From positions 248,001-312,000 of the forward strand of contig CAWIGC010000035.1 of assembly GCA_963835555.1 (NCBI GenBank): DNA of 64,000 nt, read 5' to 3'. Position numbers and translations under genes: made by a program. Positions 45,963 to 54,883 of the stretch are shown here, piece by piece (positions within the stretch are counted from its first letter, which is position 1; every line of letters starts with the position of its first letter). The DNA is from Sulfopaludibacter sp963835555 (lineage in GTDB: Bacteria > Acidobacteriota > Terriglobia > Bryobacterales > Bryobacteraceae). The notes beneath the pieces were generated by a model. It worked only from the letters and a program-made list of their open reading frames with translations, made no database searches and was not told where the DNA came from.

Positions 45963-46865
45963 TCAGTACAACATGCTGTCCATGGCGTTCCGGAAGGCGC
46001 GGATGTGGTCCGGGGTGCTGCCGCAGCAGGCGCCCAGGATGGCGACTCCGGCGTCCAGCAGGGGCGCGACGCCCAGGCTCATCTGCTCCGGCGTTTCGTC
46101 GTAGACCACCTTTAGGGTGACCAGTTTGGGCTGGCCGGCATTGGGCTGCACCATCACCGGCAGGTTGGTGACCTGCCGATACCGTCGCAGGGCCTGGAGT
46201 GCGCGCTCCATATCCATGCCCGTGCCGCAATTCAGCGCCACGATATCGGCGCCGTGTTCTTCCATGAACTCCGCGGCGCGTTCCGGGTCGATCCCCATCA
46301 TGGTGCGGAAGGTCGAGCCGTCCAGCGTCACGTCGTAAGCCATCGAGCCGATCACGCATGGCGCGCCGGCCTTCTTCGCGGCTTCGATGCCCAGCCGCAG
46401 TTCCTCCAGGCCGGTCTGCGTTTCGATGATGATAGCATCGGCGCCGGCATCCACCAGTGCTTCTGCCTGCTCGTCGAACGCGGTCCGCACCTGCTCTTCG
46501 GTGAAGTCGCCGTACGGTTCCATGAGGCCGCCGAACGGGCCGATATCGCCGATGACGTACCCTTCGCGGACGCCGAACGCCTGGCGCACGATGGCAACGG
46601 CAGCCCGGTTGATCGCGGCGGCATCGCCCGCGTGGCCGTGCCGGTTCAGCATGATTCGGGAGCCGCCGAACGTGTTGGTGAGGATGCAGTCCGACCCCGC
46701 ATCGGCGTAGCGTCCCTGAATAGCCAGCACGCGCTCGGGATGGGTGAGGTTCCACGCCTCGCCGCAATTGCCCTGCTCCAGTCCGGCCAGCATGAGCTGG
46801 GTGCCCATGGCCCCATCGCCCAGGAGTGGGCGTCCGGCGATGGCTTCCAGCAAGGGTTTCTTCAT
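45963..46865 (-). CDS. Homocysteine S-methyltransferase (BHMT/MetH N-domain-like)
   Basis: 300 residues. The start DGAMGTQLMLAGL and LTNTFGGSR are typical. The zinc ligands fit VALNCGTGM (Cys) and GACCGSTPDHI (two Cys near the C-terminus), as in BHMT and MetH homocysteine domains. It would transfer a methyl group to homocysteine, giving methionine. Its start overlaps the end of the MetH-activation-like gene. In this operon it is the likely methyl acceptor step for the corrinoid protein. Confidence 0.87.
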   Translation of the reverse strand: MKKPLLEAIAGRPLLGDGAMGTQLMLAGLEQGNCGEAWNLTHPERVLAIQGRYADAGSDCILTNTFGGSRIMLNRHGHAGDAAAINRAAVAIVRQAFGVREGYVIGDIGPFGGLMEPYGDFTEEQVRTAFDEQAEALVDAGADAIIIETQTGLEELRLGIEAAKKAGAPCVIGSMAYDVTLDGSTFRTMMGIDPERAAEFMEEHGADIVALNCGTGMDMERALQALRRYRQVTNLPVMVQPNAGQPKLVTLKVVYDETPEQMSLGVAPLLDAGVAILGACCGSTPDHIRAFRNAMDSMLY

Positions 46866-48043
46866 TGGTCTCGGCCTTGATGCAATGCGTAGTGGATGGT
46901 CTCCAGCGCGAGGCCCCATTTGTGCTCGCGGCTGGCAGGGTCGCAGTAACAGCCGGTTCCGGTCGAGGCGCGGCGCCACGTCAGAACGTCGTCGAGAGGC
47001 TGGCCGAGGAGCGGCTTGTCGCGGCTGATCGATTCCATCAACGGCGCGCGGTTGGCCAGATACTGGCACATCTGGGTGTGGCCGGAATCGCCGGGTGCAG
47101 GCACGCAGCGTTGTTCGCGGATGGCGTACCCGGTCTCGCGCCGCCCGAGTTTGACGAAATAATCGAATGCCAGGGGGCGGCCCAGATTGGTGCATGTGGT
47201 GCCGTCATAGCGAAAGTGCGCATCGATGGTGCCGTCGGGGCGCTGTTCCAGGGTGAGACGCTCGGCGGCCCAGCGCTTCAGGGCCTTGGGATTCACCGAA
47301 TAGGAGGGCCGTTCCCATTGGGGAATCACGGGCAGCTCAGCGAGGCCCTGCCGCGAACGCCGGTACGGTGCGCGGCGGAACTGGCACGGGCTGTACGAGC
47401 AGTTCTCGCAGGGCATCAAGTCGGTCAGACGTTGGACGCGGTCAATGTGACGCGTGAGGCCGAATACGGCGAGCAGCGATTTCTTCGGCTGTAACCCGCC
47501 CGAGGGCAAAACCTGCAGCGCACCGGGCAAGGCATTTCCGATGAGTTCCAGCAGGCGGTTCTGCTCGGCGATGTCCCACCCGGAATAGCCCGGGCTGTAG
47601 TGCGGAAGAACGGCCATGCGGCGTTCTTCGGCCCAGCCGCACAGGCGCGCACCCGTGACCGTGACCAGGTGCTCTACCACGGCGGAGCCGAACACCTCCA
47701 GAAAGAAATACTCGTCGGGTTTTTCTTCGCGCCAAAGCTGCTGGGCATGCTCTTCGGCTTCCGGCCCGGCGCTCACCGCCACCAGCACCGCGGCATGCGC
47801 TCCGGCCTCTTCCAGGGTGGCGTGCAGACGCCGGCTGCTGAAGGTCTCGCCATCCAGCCGCACAGCTCCACTGGAAAGATCGAGGCTTGCCACCTCCTTT
47901 TCATACACCCAGGGCCGGCCGTGCGCGGCGTACCATTGGCGTGCCCATTCGGCCAATTCGGCAGCGCGGCCGGTTGGCACGAACTGGCGGGGATAGCCGA
48001 GCAGGCGAAGATACTCGGCGGGTTGGACATCCACTGCGATCAC
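46862..48043 (-). CDS. MetH activation-domain-like protein
   Basis: 393 residues from a GTG start that overlaps the ASKHA stop (GTGA). The fold-specific segment ARLCGWAEERRMAVLPHYSP, then GYSGWDIAEQNRLLELIG, and PSGGLQPKKSLLAVFGLTRH resemble the vitamin B12-dependent methionine synthase activation domain. Several Cys (MPCENCSYSPC; GTGCYC) may bind a metal or cluster. It probably helps to reactivate oxidised corrinoid or handles a methyl group. The exact role is unproven. Confidence 0.65.
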   Translation of the reverse strand: MIAVDVQPAEYLRLLGYPRQFVPTGRAAELAEWARQWYAAHGRPWVYEKEVASLDLSSGAVRLDGETFSSRRLHATLEEAGAHAAVLVAVSAGPEAEEHAQQLWREEKPDEYFFLEVFGSAVVEHLVTVTGARLCGWAEERRMAVLPHYSPGYSGWDIAEQNRLLELIGNALPGALQVLPSGGLQPKKSLLAVFGLTRHIDRVQRLTDLMPCENCSYSPCQFRRAPYRRSRQGLAELPVIPQWERPSYSVNPKALKRWAAERLTLEQRPDGTIDAHFRYDGTTCTNLGRPLAFDYFVKLGRRETGYAIREQRCVPAPGDSGHTQMCQYLANRAPLMESISRDKPLLGQPLDDVLTWRRASTGTGCYCDPASREHKWGLALETIHYALHQGRDQ

Positions 48044-49603
48044 TGGGTCACCACCTGCCCGAACTGGCAGCCATCCACGAAAAAGTCGAAGAAGGCGGGG
48101 TGGGTTTCCAGGCGGCAATGCTCCACGCGGCGGACCAGCTCTTCCATTTCGCGAGCGTTTGGCTGGCGAGAGCAGCGCCATGCGACGCGCCTTCGATAGC
48201 GGCATTGCCCACCTGCACGACGCGCGATTGCGCAAACGCGGGAATCAGGCCGATGCGCGCGCGCGGCATCCACGTTCAGGTGCCGGCCGAAGCCGCCTGC
48301 CAGGTAGAAGACGTCGAGGTCGTCGAAGCCGATGCCGTAATTGGCTGAACACGACGCGCAGGCCGGCCACGTTGGCGCCCTTGGCCTGCGCCAGTTCGTT
48401 GGCATCGCTCTCGGTGAAGTAGATATCGTTGGCGGCGTCGAGCACGATGCGGTGCGTCGTCTTCGAAGCGGCCGCGATCGTTCATCCGGCCGGTGCGCAG
48501 CAGTTCGCTCATGAGCGACACCAGGCCCGATCCGCAGATGCCCTGGGGCGTGCCGCCGCCGATCACGTCCAGGTGAAAGCCGCCTGCCGCATCGATGCGC
48601 ACGTCTCTCGATGGCGCCGTCCAGCGCGGGCATGCCGCACGAGATGGCGCCGCCTTCGAAGGCCGGGCCCGGCGGGGCAGGACGCGGCCAGAATGCGGTG
48701 GCGGTTGCCGACGATCAACTCGGTATTGGTGCCGATATCCATGATGGCGACCAGGCGATCTTCGTGCGCCAGGTCGACGGCTAGCATGCAGGCGGCGGCG
48801 TCCGCGCCCACGTGTCCGCTGATCACCGGCGCGCCGTACACTCGCGCCTCCGGATGAATGGGCAGCAGACAGCGGCGGCCGGTCTCGGTAAGGCTGGTGG
48901 TGGCGCGCTTGCCCGCCGCCATCTCGATTTCGGTGATGGAGCGGTAGGGGCTCTGGCCGATGGAGTAGACGCTCTGCCGGAAGAAGAGATCGCGCATGGT
49001 GGAGTTGCCCACCACCACCATTTCGTAGAATAGACTTGGGATCCACCGGCAGTTCCTCGATGGCGTGAGTCAGATAGCCTGCCAGCGTACGCGCAACAGC
49101 TTGCCGGTGATGCTCGGTGTCGTAGTGGATGCGCGCCATCACATCCGATCCGCCGAAGCGCTGGGGATTTTCGAAGGAGGCGTCGGCGACCAGTTCGCCG
49201 GTTTCCAGGTCGAGCAGGCGCAGGACGATGGTGGTGGTGCCCAGGTCCATGGCAAGTCCGAAGCCGGGGCGGGAAACATGTGCGTCGAAAAGCGGAAGTC
49301 CGGCGGCCTCGCGCTCAATGCGCATGTGGCCGCGCCGCATGGTGTGGCAGCGGACCGGGCCATCGGCGGCGATGCTGGTGCGGCACGATAGGCGAAACGC
49401 GCCGCTCAGGTGGCGCTCGCGATCTGTGGGCGGCGGAGAGATACTCCATGCCCTTCGGTCACTTCCACCATGCACTCCCTGCACTTGCCCTGCTTCTGGC
49501 AGGAGGTGGGAACCCGGATGCCCAGGCGTTCGGCGCAATCGAAGAGCGATGACGCCGGGCGCGGCTTCACGCTGAGTCCGTTGATGGTGAGTAAGGCAGC
49601 CAC
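48040..49603 (-). pseudogene. ASKHA/RamA-like corrinoid reductive activase, frameshifted
   Basis: An N-terminal ferredoxin-like piece (LTINGLSVKPRPASSLFDCA; PTSCQKQGKCRECMVEV) has the 2Fe-2S Cys pattern. It is followed by an actin-like ASKHA domain (GLAMDLGTTTIVLRLLDLET; MDIGTNTELIVGN; FYLAGGFGRHLNVD). Frames change near 49445, 49425, 49030, 48700, 48600, 48480 and 48290, including an extra G in a G-run. Assembled, the order and length (about 520 residues) match DUF4445 activases that reduce Co(II) to Co(I) in corrinoid methyltransferase systems. Confidence 0.8.
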
Positions 49604-49613
49604 GGAATTGCGC

Positions 49614-49868
49614 CTACAAAATGGCCGACTCCAGCTCGGCCTTAACGGCTTCGGCGACCTCCTGCGCAGAGCCTTCGCGCTCTTCCTCTTCGCTCCACTT
49701 CCATTGGGCCAGATAGTCGTCCGCGCCTTGCAGGCCGCGCTGTCCGGCCAGTTGATCGATCCGCTCCATGAATCTGGCGGACAAGGGCAGAGTCACTTCG
49801 TCCAGGTCGTCCTCAGCCTTGATTTGCGACGGAACTTCCTGCCAGTACAGAATCTTGTAGGTTGCCAT
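49614..49868 (-). CDS. Virul_Fac family small protein
   Basis: 84 residues: MATYKILYWQEVPSQIKAED, then VTLPLSARFMERID and DDYLAQWKW. This is the pattern of the small Virul_Fac family, often found beside corrinoid methyltransferase genes. It sits between the corrinoid-protein gene and the activase gene. The function is unknown. Confidence 0.7.
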   Translation of the reverse strand: MATYKILYWQEVPSQIKAEDDLDEVTLPLSARFMERIDQLAGQRGLQGADDYLAQWKWSEEEEREGSAQEVAEAVKAELESAIL

Positions 49869-50520
49869 TTTCGTCGCTCCTGGCCGCCGCCAGTCGCAGG
49901 AACAGGTCCACCGCGGCGGAGGCGTTCGCGCCGTAACCATCGGCGCCAATCTCGTCGGCGAACATCTGGCTGATGGGCGCGCCGCCTACCGCCATCTTGA
50001 TGTCGTCCCGGCCCGCCGCCTGGAAGCCGTCGATCACCGTCTTCATATAAGTCATGGTGGTGGTCAGCAGGGCGCTCATGCCGATGATGTCGGGATTGCA
50101 CTTCGGTCGGCGGCGGCCATGAATTTTTCCACGCTCTGGTCCACGCCGATATCGTGCACTTCAAAGCCGGCGCCTTCGGCCATCATGCAGACCAGGTTCT
50201 TGCCGATATCGTGCAGGTCGCCGCGCACGGTGCCCATCAGCAGCACGCCCACGCGGCTTCGTGACGCTATCCTTGGCGGTAAGCAGCGGCTTGAGCACCG
50301 CCATCCCCGCCTTCATGGCGCGCGCCGCAATCAGCACCTCCGGCACGTAGAGCACGTTGTGCTTGAAGTCTTCGCCCACCACGCTCATGCCGGCGATCAG
50401 GCCTTCGTTGAGAATCTCCTGGACGGCGCGCCCCTCCGCCAGGGCGTCCCTGGTCATCTGCTCGACTTCCTTGGCGTTGCCCTCGTACAGAAACTGATTC
50501 ATCAGCGCGTAATCAACCAT
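49813..50520 (-). pseudogene. Cobalamin-binding corrinoid protein (MtaC/MtbC type), frameshifted
   Basis: It starts at 50520 (MVDYALMNQFLYEGNAKEV), a B12-binding-2 helical domain. The Rossmann part has the cobalt-ligand motif GTVRGDLHDIGKNLV (DxHxxG), then LLTTTMTYMKTVIDGF and GGAPISQMFADEIGADGYG. Breaks near 50255 (a CG lost in CGCG) and 50100 split it. It carries the methyl group between the UroD-type and homocysteine methyltransferases. Its 3' end overlaps the Virul_Fac start. Confidence 0.82.
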
Positions 50521-51588
50521 GCCGGGCCCCTTGCATCGGCGAGTCTGCCGGCATTGAACTCCTCCAGCGCTTCCAGCATGGCCACGATGTTTTCGCGCGG
50601 CATCCCGGGGCTGACGCCGCCGCCCACGGAGAGAATCATGCCTTCGCCGCCCGCGCCTTCCAGCACGTCCAGCGTGGCTTCCCGGACTTCGTCGGGCGTG
50701 CCGCGCACGGCAATCTCCAGCGGGTTTACATTGCCCATCAGGCACATGCGGTCGCCCACGCGGCGCTTCACTTCGCGGATGTCTTTCTGCTTGCCCCAGT
50801 TCAGCACGTTGAAGCCGGCATCGGGCAGGTGGTCCAGGCAGGCGTCCACTTCGGCATCGTTGTGATACACCTTGACCCAGTCTTTCGGGAAGGCATCGCA
50901 GATGCGCTTCAGGTAGGGGTGCGCGAACTCCATGTAATGCTCTTCGTTAATGAAGCCGACAATGTCATCGAGGATGAAGATGCTCTCCACGGTATCGCCC
51001 ATGACCTTGTGCTGCGCCTTCAGCCAGTCGATAACCACGCGGGTACAAAGGTCGATGAGCTTGTGGGCGCCTTCGGGATTCTCCACCAGGTCAATCATGA
51101 AATGCGTGGTGCCGCGGACAAAGCCGGCGGTGCAGAGCGGACCTCGCGACGTGACCATGGGCAGAATGTAGCCGTGCATCCAGAATGCGCTGCCGTTGCA
51201 TGCCGATGCGGTGCAGGGTCAGGGCCGCGAAGGCGTCGGCCTCCACTTCGTATTCCGGGAACTGATCGATGTCCTCCAGACGGTAGAGCGTGTGGTATTC
51301 GCTGGGGGTGTTGTCCTGCCAGAACTTGATCTTGGCGCCCAGGACCGAGGGCTCGGCCGCCATCCCGTACTCCATCCACCAGGAGGGGACGAAGATGATG
51401 TCCGGAAATTCCCGCATGATCTTCAGGTTTGACTGAAACCACACTTCAGGGTCGAGGTAGTAGTCCAGGTGTTTGATCCCGAGGTACCCGGGAATCCAGG
51501 GACTGTCGATGATCATGGCCATCGGAACTTTATCCAGCTTTTCCAGCCGCGCAGCCCGTTTAAACGTTTCCCATTGTTTCGGCAGCAT
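50502..51588 (-). CDS. UroD-family corrinoid methyltransferase (MtaB/MtbA-like), with one frame break
   Basis: About 362 residues of the uroporphyrinogen-decarboxylase superfamily used as methyltransferases beside cognate corrinoid proteins. Segments: AARLEKLDKVPMAMIIDSPW; FVPSWWMEYGMAAEPSVLGA; HGYILPMVTSRGPL; HFMIDLVENPEGAHKLIDLC; FNVLNWGK. It changes frame near 51196 (two bases lost at a likely GCGC). Its 3' end overlaps the corrinoid-protein start, so it is probably the first gene of the operon and the step that takes methyl from the substrate. Confidence 0.82.
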
Positions 51589-51609
51589 GACAGTTTTTTA
51601 TTTAGTTTT

Positions 51610-51639
51610 ATTATCCAACAATATTTTATCGTACAACAA
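51610..51639 (-). promoter_or_regulatory. Promoter/operator region of the corrinoid-GH67 operon
   Basis: On the minus strand TTGTTG, an 18-base spacer and GATAAT lie about 20 bases before the first gene. On the plus strand TTATCCAACAA (51611-51621) and TTATCGTACAACAA (51626-51639) form a direct repeat with a period of about 15 bases, so a regulator could bind here. No regulator gene is adjacent. Confidence 0.45.
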
Positions 51640-51736
51640 CACGGTATGCCGTTGGGCTGGGCGGGAGTCCCGACCGGTGCTGTTTGCGGGTGAAGCTACG
51701 CTTGGTGGTAGCGCGCTGTTAAGTTTTAACCCCAAA

Positions 51737-53137
51737 CTATTTCGCGGTAAAGCGCGTCCACTGGTGCGAGTCCATATCTTTCAGGACGGGCTTGAACCAC
51801 GCGTATTCCGGGTGTTTGGCCAGGTGCTCGGCGGCCTTGAAGTGCAGGCCGCAAGCGTGACCCAGGGCTGCGGTGAGGGTCATCTTCTCGGCGCCGGCGG
51901 CGTCGGTGATCTTGTTTTGCACGGCTCCGACGGGCGCATAGGGCCCTTGCCAGGTGGGCATGCCGCGCGGCGAAAGGTCGACGTGGCCGCAGAGGGTCCG
52001 CTCGTTGGCGTCCACCTTATTTTCGAAGCTGTCGAAGTGGTCGCTGAGGAATTTCTCGCCTGCGGCGACGTCGATCTTACCCTTGTACTGTTCCATCAAT
52101 TGCAGCCAGCGGGCGTGCCGGGCGTTATCGCTGTTGCTTTTGTCGTTGACATCGAAGGTGGTCTCTTCGCGCGTCAGTTTGGGGTCCGCCGGAAAATTCG
52201 AGCCAACGAAAAAGCCGTCCTTGGACCGCTGCAGAATCACATTTTTGAGGCCTAGTTCCAGGCTGGCCACCTCGTTGTTCTTGCGGTCGGCTACCAGCCA
52301 GTTGTTGGCGTAGCCGCCGTTGTTCCCGTCTTTCATGATGCGGGCGAAATCGTCGATCGAAGCGGAATACTGCATGGCCTTGCGGGCGCGGACGAACTCG
52401 GGCACGCCGTTGGGGTCGAATCCGTCGAACTCGCTGATGGTGGTCTCGGTGATGACGATGCCGGCCGAGTTGAGGCCGAAATCGTCACCGCTGTGGATCA
52501 GGCCCGGCATGCCGTCCATGATGAAGCGGTTGCCTTTGGCGGGCACGATATCGAAGACGATGTTCCAGCGTTCGCCGGTGGAATAGCTGGTCCAATTGTT
52601 GTGTCCAATCACCACGCGGCCGTCCTTAGTGTATGACCCGGTGGCGGCGAAGGCGCTGCAATGCTCGGCGACGGCCGGGTTGGAAGCAGCCTTGCCGTGA
52701 TTCTTGTCATACCATTTGTCGTAGTAAGGCAGCTCCAGCCAGGCGTTGAGCGCGACCACATCCCAGAGATCGATCTTGACGTTGCGCGCGGCCAGACCTT
52801 CCGCAATGCCGGTCAGCTCCTCGCGATACTCCTGCTCCACGTGCGGCCAGAGCACCTCCCGGCCGGCTTTGCGGAAGAACTCCCAATCCTTTTTTTCATC
52901 ATGGGACATCTCGGTGGAGACGGTCTTTAAATTGTCCTGAATTTCCGAGGCCAGTAGAAATCCGTGCTGGAAGCCGATCTGGCTGGGCGTGCCTTCCAGG
53001 TGGACCTGAATCCAGCCATTGCGCTCGCTCGAGCGGGAAGCTCTTTTCATGCGCGGATCGGTTTGTGGATTTTTGGAGACCAGCGTGAGTGCCAGACCCA
53101 GAAGGAGCAGGGCGGAAAGAACGGCTGTGCGTCGCAT
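51737..53137 (-). CDS. C45/phospholipase B-like N-terminal-nucleophile hydrolase
   Basis: 466 residues. The hydrophobic leader is RRTAVLSALLLLGLALTL. Cys160 in EHCSAFAATG is the expected autoprocessing and catalytic residue. Other motifs are DGRVVIGHNNWTSY, DGMPGLIHSGDDFGLNSAG and GGYANNWLVAD, characteristic of C45 peptidase/acyltransferase and PLBD-like proteins. The start at 53137 was chosen for the leader. It is probably an exported amidase or acyltransferase with an unknown substrate. Confidence 0.82.
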   Translation of the reverse strand: MRRTAVLSALLLLGLALTLVSKNPQTDPRMKRASRSSERNGWIQVHLEGTPSQIGFQHGFLLASEIQDNLKTVSTEMSHDEKKDWEFFRKAGREVLWPHVEQEYREELTGIAEGLAARNVKIDLWDVVALNAWLELPYYDKWYDKNHGKAASNPAVAEHCSAFAATGSYTKDGRVVIGHNNWTSYSTGERWNIVFDIVPAKGNRFIMDGMPGLIHSGDDFGLNSAGIVITETTISEFDGFDPNGVPEFVRARKAMQYSASIDDFARIMKDGNNGGYANNWLVADRKNNEVASLELGLKNVILQRSKDGFFVGSNFPADPKLTREETTFDVNDKSNSDNARHARWLQLMEQYKGKIDVAAGEKFLSDHFDSFENKVDANERTLCGHVDLSPRGMPTWQGPYAPVGAVQNKITDAAGAEKMTLTAALGHACGLHFKAAEHLAKHPEYAWFKPVLKDMDSHQWTRFTAK

Positions 53138-53161
53138 TGCCGCTATTATAGTAATTAATCC

Positions 53162-54197
53162 ATGCCGGAAATCTCTCACCCGAAAAAACTGACGGCGCAT
53201 GTGAAGGCCGCGGGTTGAGCGGCCAAGCTCAGTCCAAAGTTGTTGGACCAGGTTTTGGCTACCGTGCCCCGCTGGGCCGATGAGAATGTGCTGGTAGGGT
53301 TTGACACTGCCGACGATGCCGGCGTGTACAAGCTGACGGAGGAGCTTGCCCTGGTGCAGACGGTGGATTTCTTCACGCCCATCGTGGACGATCCGTATAC
53401 CTTTGGGGCCGTCGCCGCCGCGAATTCCCTGAGTGACGTGTATGCCATGGGCGGCCGGCCTATCTCTTCGCTCTCGATTCTGGCCTGGCCGGCGAAGGGC
53501 GAAACGCGAGGACCTGAGCGCGATTCTAAAGGGCGGCGCCGAGAAGATGCGGGAAGCGGGTTGCTCCATTCTGGGCGGCCACAGCGTCGCCGATGACGAG
53601 ATCAAGTTCGGCTACGCGGTGACCGGGTTGGTGCATCCGGCGCGCTACAAACCGAATGCCGGCGCTCGTGCCGGAGATGCCCTGGTCTTCACCAAGCGCA
53701 TCGGCACGGGCGTGATTTCGACGGCCCTAAAGCGCGGGATTGCGGCCGCGGACCACGTGGAGGAATCCATAAGCCAGATGCTCACGCTGAATCGCGCGGC
53801 TTGCGAAGCCATGCTGCAATTCGATGTGCACGGCTGCACGGATGTGACGGGTTTCGGGCTGATCGGCCACGCGCGGGAGATGGCGCTGGCCAGCGGCGTG
53901 ACTCTGGAACTGGATGTGGATTCGGTGCGCTTCCTGCCGGGCTCTGTGGAGTATGCTCGCCTGGGCGCGGTGCCGGGCGGGCTGAAAAATAATCGCGAAT
54001 TCGCCGGGTGCGCGGTGGAATCGCGCCGCGAAATCCCGCGCCAAATCGAAGATCTGCTGTACGATCCGCAGACCTCCGGCGGGCTGCTGATCGCTTTGCC
54101 CGAAGAGCAGGCTGTGGAGTTGGAACGCCTGCTGGCGGGCGCATACCGGATCGGCCGTGCCGTGACGCGGCGGGAAAAGGCGATTGAACTCATATGA
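53162..54197 (+). CDS. selD: Selenide, water dikinase with in-frame UGA selenocysteine and one frame break
   Basis: SelD makes selenophosphate from selenide and ATP. The frame from ATG 53162 reads LTAHVKAAG-(TGA)-AAKLSPK, so the UGA at 53216-53218 occupies the usual Cys/Sec position. A hairpin follows directly. Further motifs: GFDTADDAGVYKL, TVDFFTPIVDDPYTFGAVAA, NSLSDVYAMGG and CTDVTGFGLIGHA. After LAWPAKGE the frame changes near 53505 (a GC lost in GCGC is a simple explanation) and then continues to 54197. Its stop overlaps pyrF. Confidence 0.9.
53216..53248 (+). promoter_or_regulatory. Selenocysteine UGA with bacterial SECIS-like hairpin
   Basis: The UGA at 53216-53218 is followed by the stem GTCCA/TGGAC (53232-53236, 53244-53248) with a 7-base loop, AAGTTGT. 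The distance from the UGA to the loop (about 18-25 bases) and the GT in the loop fit bacterial SECIS elements read by SelB. Confidence 0.7.
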
Positions 54198-54883
54198 CAC
54201 ACAACCCCATCATTGTTGCTTTGGACGTGGAATCCGCGGCGGAGGCGCGCGCGCTGGTGGCGCGACTCGGCACGCAGGTGAACTTTTACAAGGTCGGGAT
54301 GGAGCTTTATGCGGCGGCGGGCATGGAGTTCGTGCGCGAGCTGATCGGCGAAGGCAAAGACGTCTTCCTGGATCTGAAACTGTACGACATTCCCGAAACG
54401 GTAAAGCGAGCGGTAGCACAAGTAGGGCGGACGGGCGTGCGCTTCCTCACCATTCACGCGGTGGGATCGGCCATGCGCGCGGCGGTCGAGGGGCGCGGGA
54501 ATTCGGGGCTCCAACTACTGGCGGTGACGGTGCTGACCAGCTTCGGGCCGGAGGACATGGAAGACCTGAATTTTCAGGGGAGCATTTCCGAACTGGTGGA
54601 GCGGCGCGCGCGCAAGGCCATGGAAGTGGGTATGGATGGCATTGTGGCATCGCCGCTGGAAGTCTCCGCGGTTCGCCGTATCGCGGGCCCGAAAGCCATT
54701 CTGGTGATTCCGGGGATTCGATCGGCGGGTGTCGATCAGGGCGATCAGAAGCGCGTGGCCACTCCCGCCGACGCCGTGGCAGCAGGCGCCGATTACCTGG
54801 TGATCGGCCGGCAGATCACGCGCGCAGCCGATCCCGCGCGGGAGGCCGGGCGCGTGCTGGCAGAGATCTGCGTCGCGGGATGA
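54194..54883 (+). CDS. pyrF: Orotidine 5'-phosphate decarboxylase
   Basis: 229 residues. IIVALDVESAAEAR is the start of the barrel. DVFLDLKLYDIPETV contains the catalytic DxKxxD pattern, and VIPGIRSAG lies near the phosphate-binding loop. It converts OMP to UMP in pyrimidine synthesis. It overlaps selD (ATGA) and the next gene, so the three genes form one transcript. Confidence 0.93.
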   Translation: MTHNPIIVALDVESAAEARALVARLGTQVNFYKVGMELYAAAGMEFVRELIGEGKDVFLDLKLYDIPETVKRAVAQVGRTGVRFLTIHAVGSAMRAAVEGRGNSGLQLLAVTVLTSFGPEDMEDLNFQGSISELVERRARKAMEVGMDGIVASPLEVSAVRRIAGPKAILVIPGIRSAGVDQGDQKRVATPADAVAAGADYLVIGRQITRAADPAREAGRVLAEICVAG

